DNA of 64,000 bases from Flavobacterium noncentrifugens (GTDB taxonomy: Bacteria; Bacteroidota; Bacteroidia; Flavobacteriales; Flavobacteriaceae), in NCBI RefSeq assembly GCF_900100375.1, contig NZ_FNEZ01000006.1, forward strand, positions 171,435 through 235,434. The letters are read 5' to 3'. Of this stretch, positions 62,874-64,000 are shown in pieces. The notes beneath the pieces were generated by a model that ran no database searches, was not told the DNA's origin, and saw only the letters and a list, made by a program, of their open reading frames with translations. Position 1 is the first letter of the stretch; each line of letters starts with the position of its first letter. Both the position numbers and the translations under genes were made by a program.

Positions 62874-63376
62874 TGTGTCCTTTAGTTACAGACTGGATTA
62901 GCGCAATTTCCTCAGCGGTTTCCGCATTCATTTCCATTTTAGTTTTATGTGTTGCTTGGTTTCAAATTAAACAAGTAAAAGTTCAACTTAAAAGTTTAGC
63001 CGAGAGCCAGAAAAACAGCACTTTAATGACTGTATTAGAGTTAGAAAGCGAAATGAATAAACGAAAAGAAAATCTTGATCATTATAATTTTGAACTTCGT
63101 CAATATGGAATTGATGTTAACTCTAATAATCGAGAACTGAATAATGATTCAATAGATTTGTTTCAAGACAGAATTAAAGTAGCAAGAGAAAATTATTTAA
63201 ACTCTCTAGATCGTTTGTCATATTGCATTATTCATAATTATCTTTCTGACAGAGATTGGAAAACAGAATATAGAGATGTTCTATTTGACGCAGTAGATAA
63301 TTTTAGTGACTGCTATGGCGTTTCGTCAAGGTTTTGGAACACAAAAAAGCTGTATGAAAAATGGAAAAACGAATAA
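62873..63376 (+). CDS. Cassette 20: membrane-anchored helical protein, gene 2 of 2
   Basis: 167 residues. One N-terminal helix (AISSAVSAFISILVLCVAWF) anchors a long helical cytoplasmic part (QIKQVKVQLKSLAESQKNST, NKRKENLDHYNFELRQYG, LFQDRIKVARENYLNSLDRL). The design recalls DUF4760-like and phage-response effector proteins. A two-gene membrane unit could be a small defence module, but this is only suggested by the layout. Confidence 0.6.
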   Translation: MCPLVTDWISAISSAVSAFISILVLCVAWFQIKQVKVQLKSLAESQKNSTLMTVLELESEMNKRKENLDHYNFELRQYGIDVNSNNRELNNDSIDLFQDRIKVARENYLNSLDRLSYCIIHNYLSDRDWKTEYRDVLFDAVDNFSDCYGVSSRFWNTKKLYEKWKNE

Positions 63377-63395
63377 TCAAAATTGGTCAAACTGC

Positions 63396-63530
63396 CCATA
63401 ACCGCCGGTAACCGCAATTGCTGATTTTCAGGTTACAGAACGTTTTGTTTTCACGAAGAAACATTATCTTGGCGGAGAAATCTCGGTCCGCTTTCATCAG
63501 CAACTGTCGGTTACCGGCCTAACGTTGTGC
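63396..63530 (+). repeat. attC-like repeat R21
   Basis: 135 bp. Arms GCCGGTAACCGCAATTGCTG and AGCAACTGTCGGTTACCGGC with an unpaired base. Confidence 0.88.
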
Positions 63531-63968
63531 GTCAGTTGTGAGCAAAAAATCTCAACCGGAAATTTCGAAACTCGAAAAAATAAACTTGTAAAGTTTTGCA
63601 CAGAAATCAAAAACTTGAAAATGGAAACTTAAAAAGTTTGCGAAATTTTTAGAGGTTTTGAAAACAGATTTTTGAAAAGTTTTGCGCAAAAATTCAGAAA
63701 AGTAAAAATAGAAAACTTGAAAAGCGAAAACTTGAAAAGTTTGCGCAGTAATCTAGAAATCTCAAAAAAGGATTTTGAAAAATTTTGCGTAGAAATTTAG
63801 ATACTTAAATTTCTTGCGCAAAAAAAACACATAAATGTAAAAAGTTTAAACTTTGAATTTTGCACAATAAATCATAAAAGCAAAAAAATAAGAAAATGTA
63901 AAAGTTTTGCGCAGAAAAAAATGAATTTAATACGAACTTTTTTCTTTCAATTCAACCGAACGCACAAC
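63524..63968 (+). mobile_element. Cassette 21: gene-less twin of cassette 5
   Basis: The same order of blocks as 51719-52130: CAGTTGTGAGCAAAAAA, CTCAACCGGAAATTT, repeated AAAAGTTTTGCGCAGAAA, and the shared end ACTTTTTTCTTTCAATTC. The two copies differ by substitutions and small indels. No open frame is kept in both. Confidence 0.72.
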
Positions 63969-64000
63969 AGCGGCTAAGCGAGATTGCTGGTTTTCAGTAA
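63962..64000 (+). repeat. attC-like repeat R22, cut by the window end
   Basis: The first 39 bp (GCACAACAGCGGCTAAGCGA onward) match group A (R7, R8, R11, R19). The array continues beyond the window. Confidence 0.88.

Larger units (their letters stand above)
48618..64000 (+). mobile_element. Integron-like gene cassette array (22 attC-like repeats)
   Basis: Twenty-one complete repeats of 131-136 bp and one cut by the window end alternate with single gene units of roughly 310-760 bp between repeats. Every recognisable gene runs on the plus strand. Each repeat begins with a nnnnAAC box and ends in ACGTTR. The conserved centre is about TTTCACGAAGAA, then TTTATCTTGGCAGA, then ACTCAG. The outer arms are complementary but differ between copies. 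The 8-15 bp following each ACGTTR boundary are the reverse complement of the bases at the end of the same unit, as required if each unit is excised as a circle with one folded attC. Lower GC and unfamiliar genes set it apart from the flanking chromosome. The array runs out of the window. Confidence 0.85.

Noticed and set aside
49059..64000. CRISPR array
   Set aside because: Repeats are 131-136 bp, palindromic and variable, and the spacers are genes of hundreds of bases; no cas genes are present.

Overview
The window is a Flavobacterium-like chromosome segment (Bacteroidota). The evidence is: several secreted proteins with type IX secretion (T9SS) C-terminal sorting domains, promoters of the TAnnTTTG type, a Rho factor with an Asn-rich insert next to a DUF4293 gene, many small lipoproteins, and A+T-rich intergenic DNA. 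It has two very different halves.

Bases 1 to about 47,200 are ordinary chromosome. In order they hold: the end of an acyl-CoA dehydrogenase; stress-type small proteins (META lipoprotein, lmo0937-like, DUF4142); a Cu/Zn superoxide dismutase; a LETM1-like protein; a carbonic anhydrase with a SulP transporter (bicarbonate handling); dps divergent from oxyR, with a dyad operator candidate between them; two paralogous 64-aa proteins; mnmD; a DUF4920 lipoprotein; ilvE; a MazG-like pyrophosphohydrolase; dipeptidyl peptidase III; a three-repeat T9SS surface protein; an ECF sigma factor operon; kup; rsmB; two T9SS endonuclease I paralogues; a 2028-residue subtilase with six FN3-CUB repeats; rho; a NarL-type two-component pair; truA; an ABC exporter; lpdA; and an esterase. 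At least four copies of a REP-like dispersed element and about fifteen intrinsic terminators lie between these genes.

The exciting part runs from about 47,390 to the window end. A tyrosine recombinase (47389-48504) is followed by an array of 21 complete and one partial copies of a 131-136 bp imperfect palindrome. Each copy is separated from the next by one short gene unit, and every recognisable gene points the same way. The repeats look like integron attC sites. They begin with a nnnnAAC box and end with ACGTTR. Their arms change sequence from copy to copy but stay complementary, with unpaired extra bases. The sequence just after each repeat (for example GTTAGCTGTC) is the reverse complement of the sequence at the far end of the same gene unit (GACAGCTAAC). 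That is expected if each unit is a circularisable cassette whose own ends rejoin to make one folded attC. This holds for every cassette in the window.

The cassettes carry mostly unknown small secreted, lipoprotein or membrane proteins. Others carry a GIY-YIG nuclease-like protein, a PIN toxin-antitoxin pair with its own promoter, a decayed kinase-like gene, a two-gene membrane unit, and three units with no credible gene, two of which are homologous. The recombinase is not a canonical IntI: it lacks the IntI-specific insert, has an extra N-terminal domain and is transcribed toward the array. This may therefore be an unusual Bacteroidota integron-like system. The array continues past the window, so a different integrase at its far end cannot be excluded.
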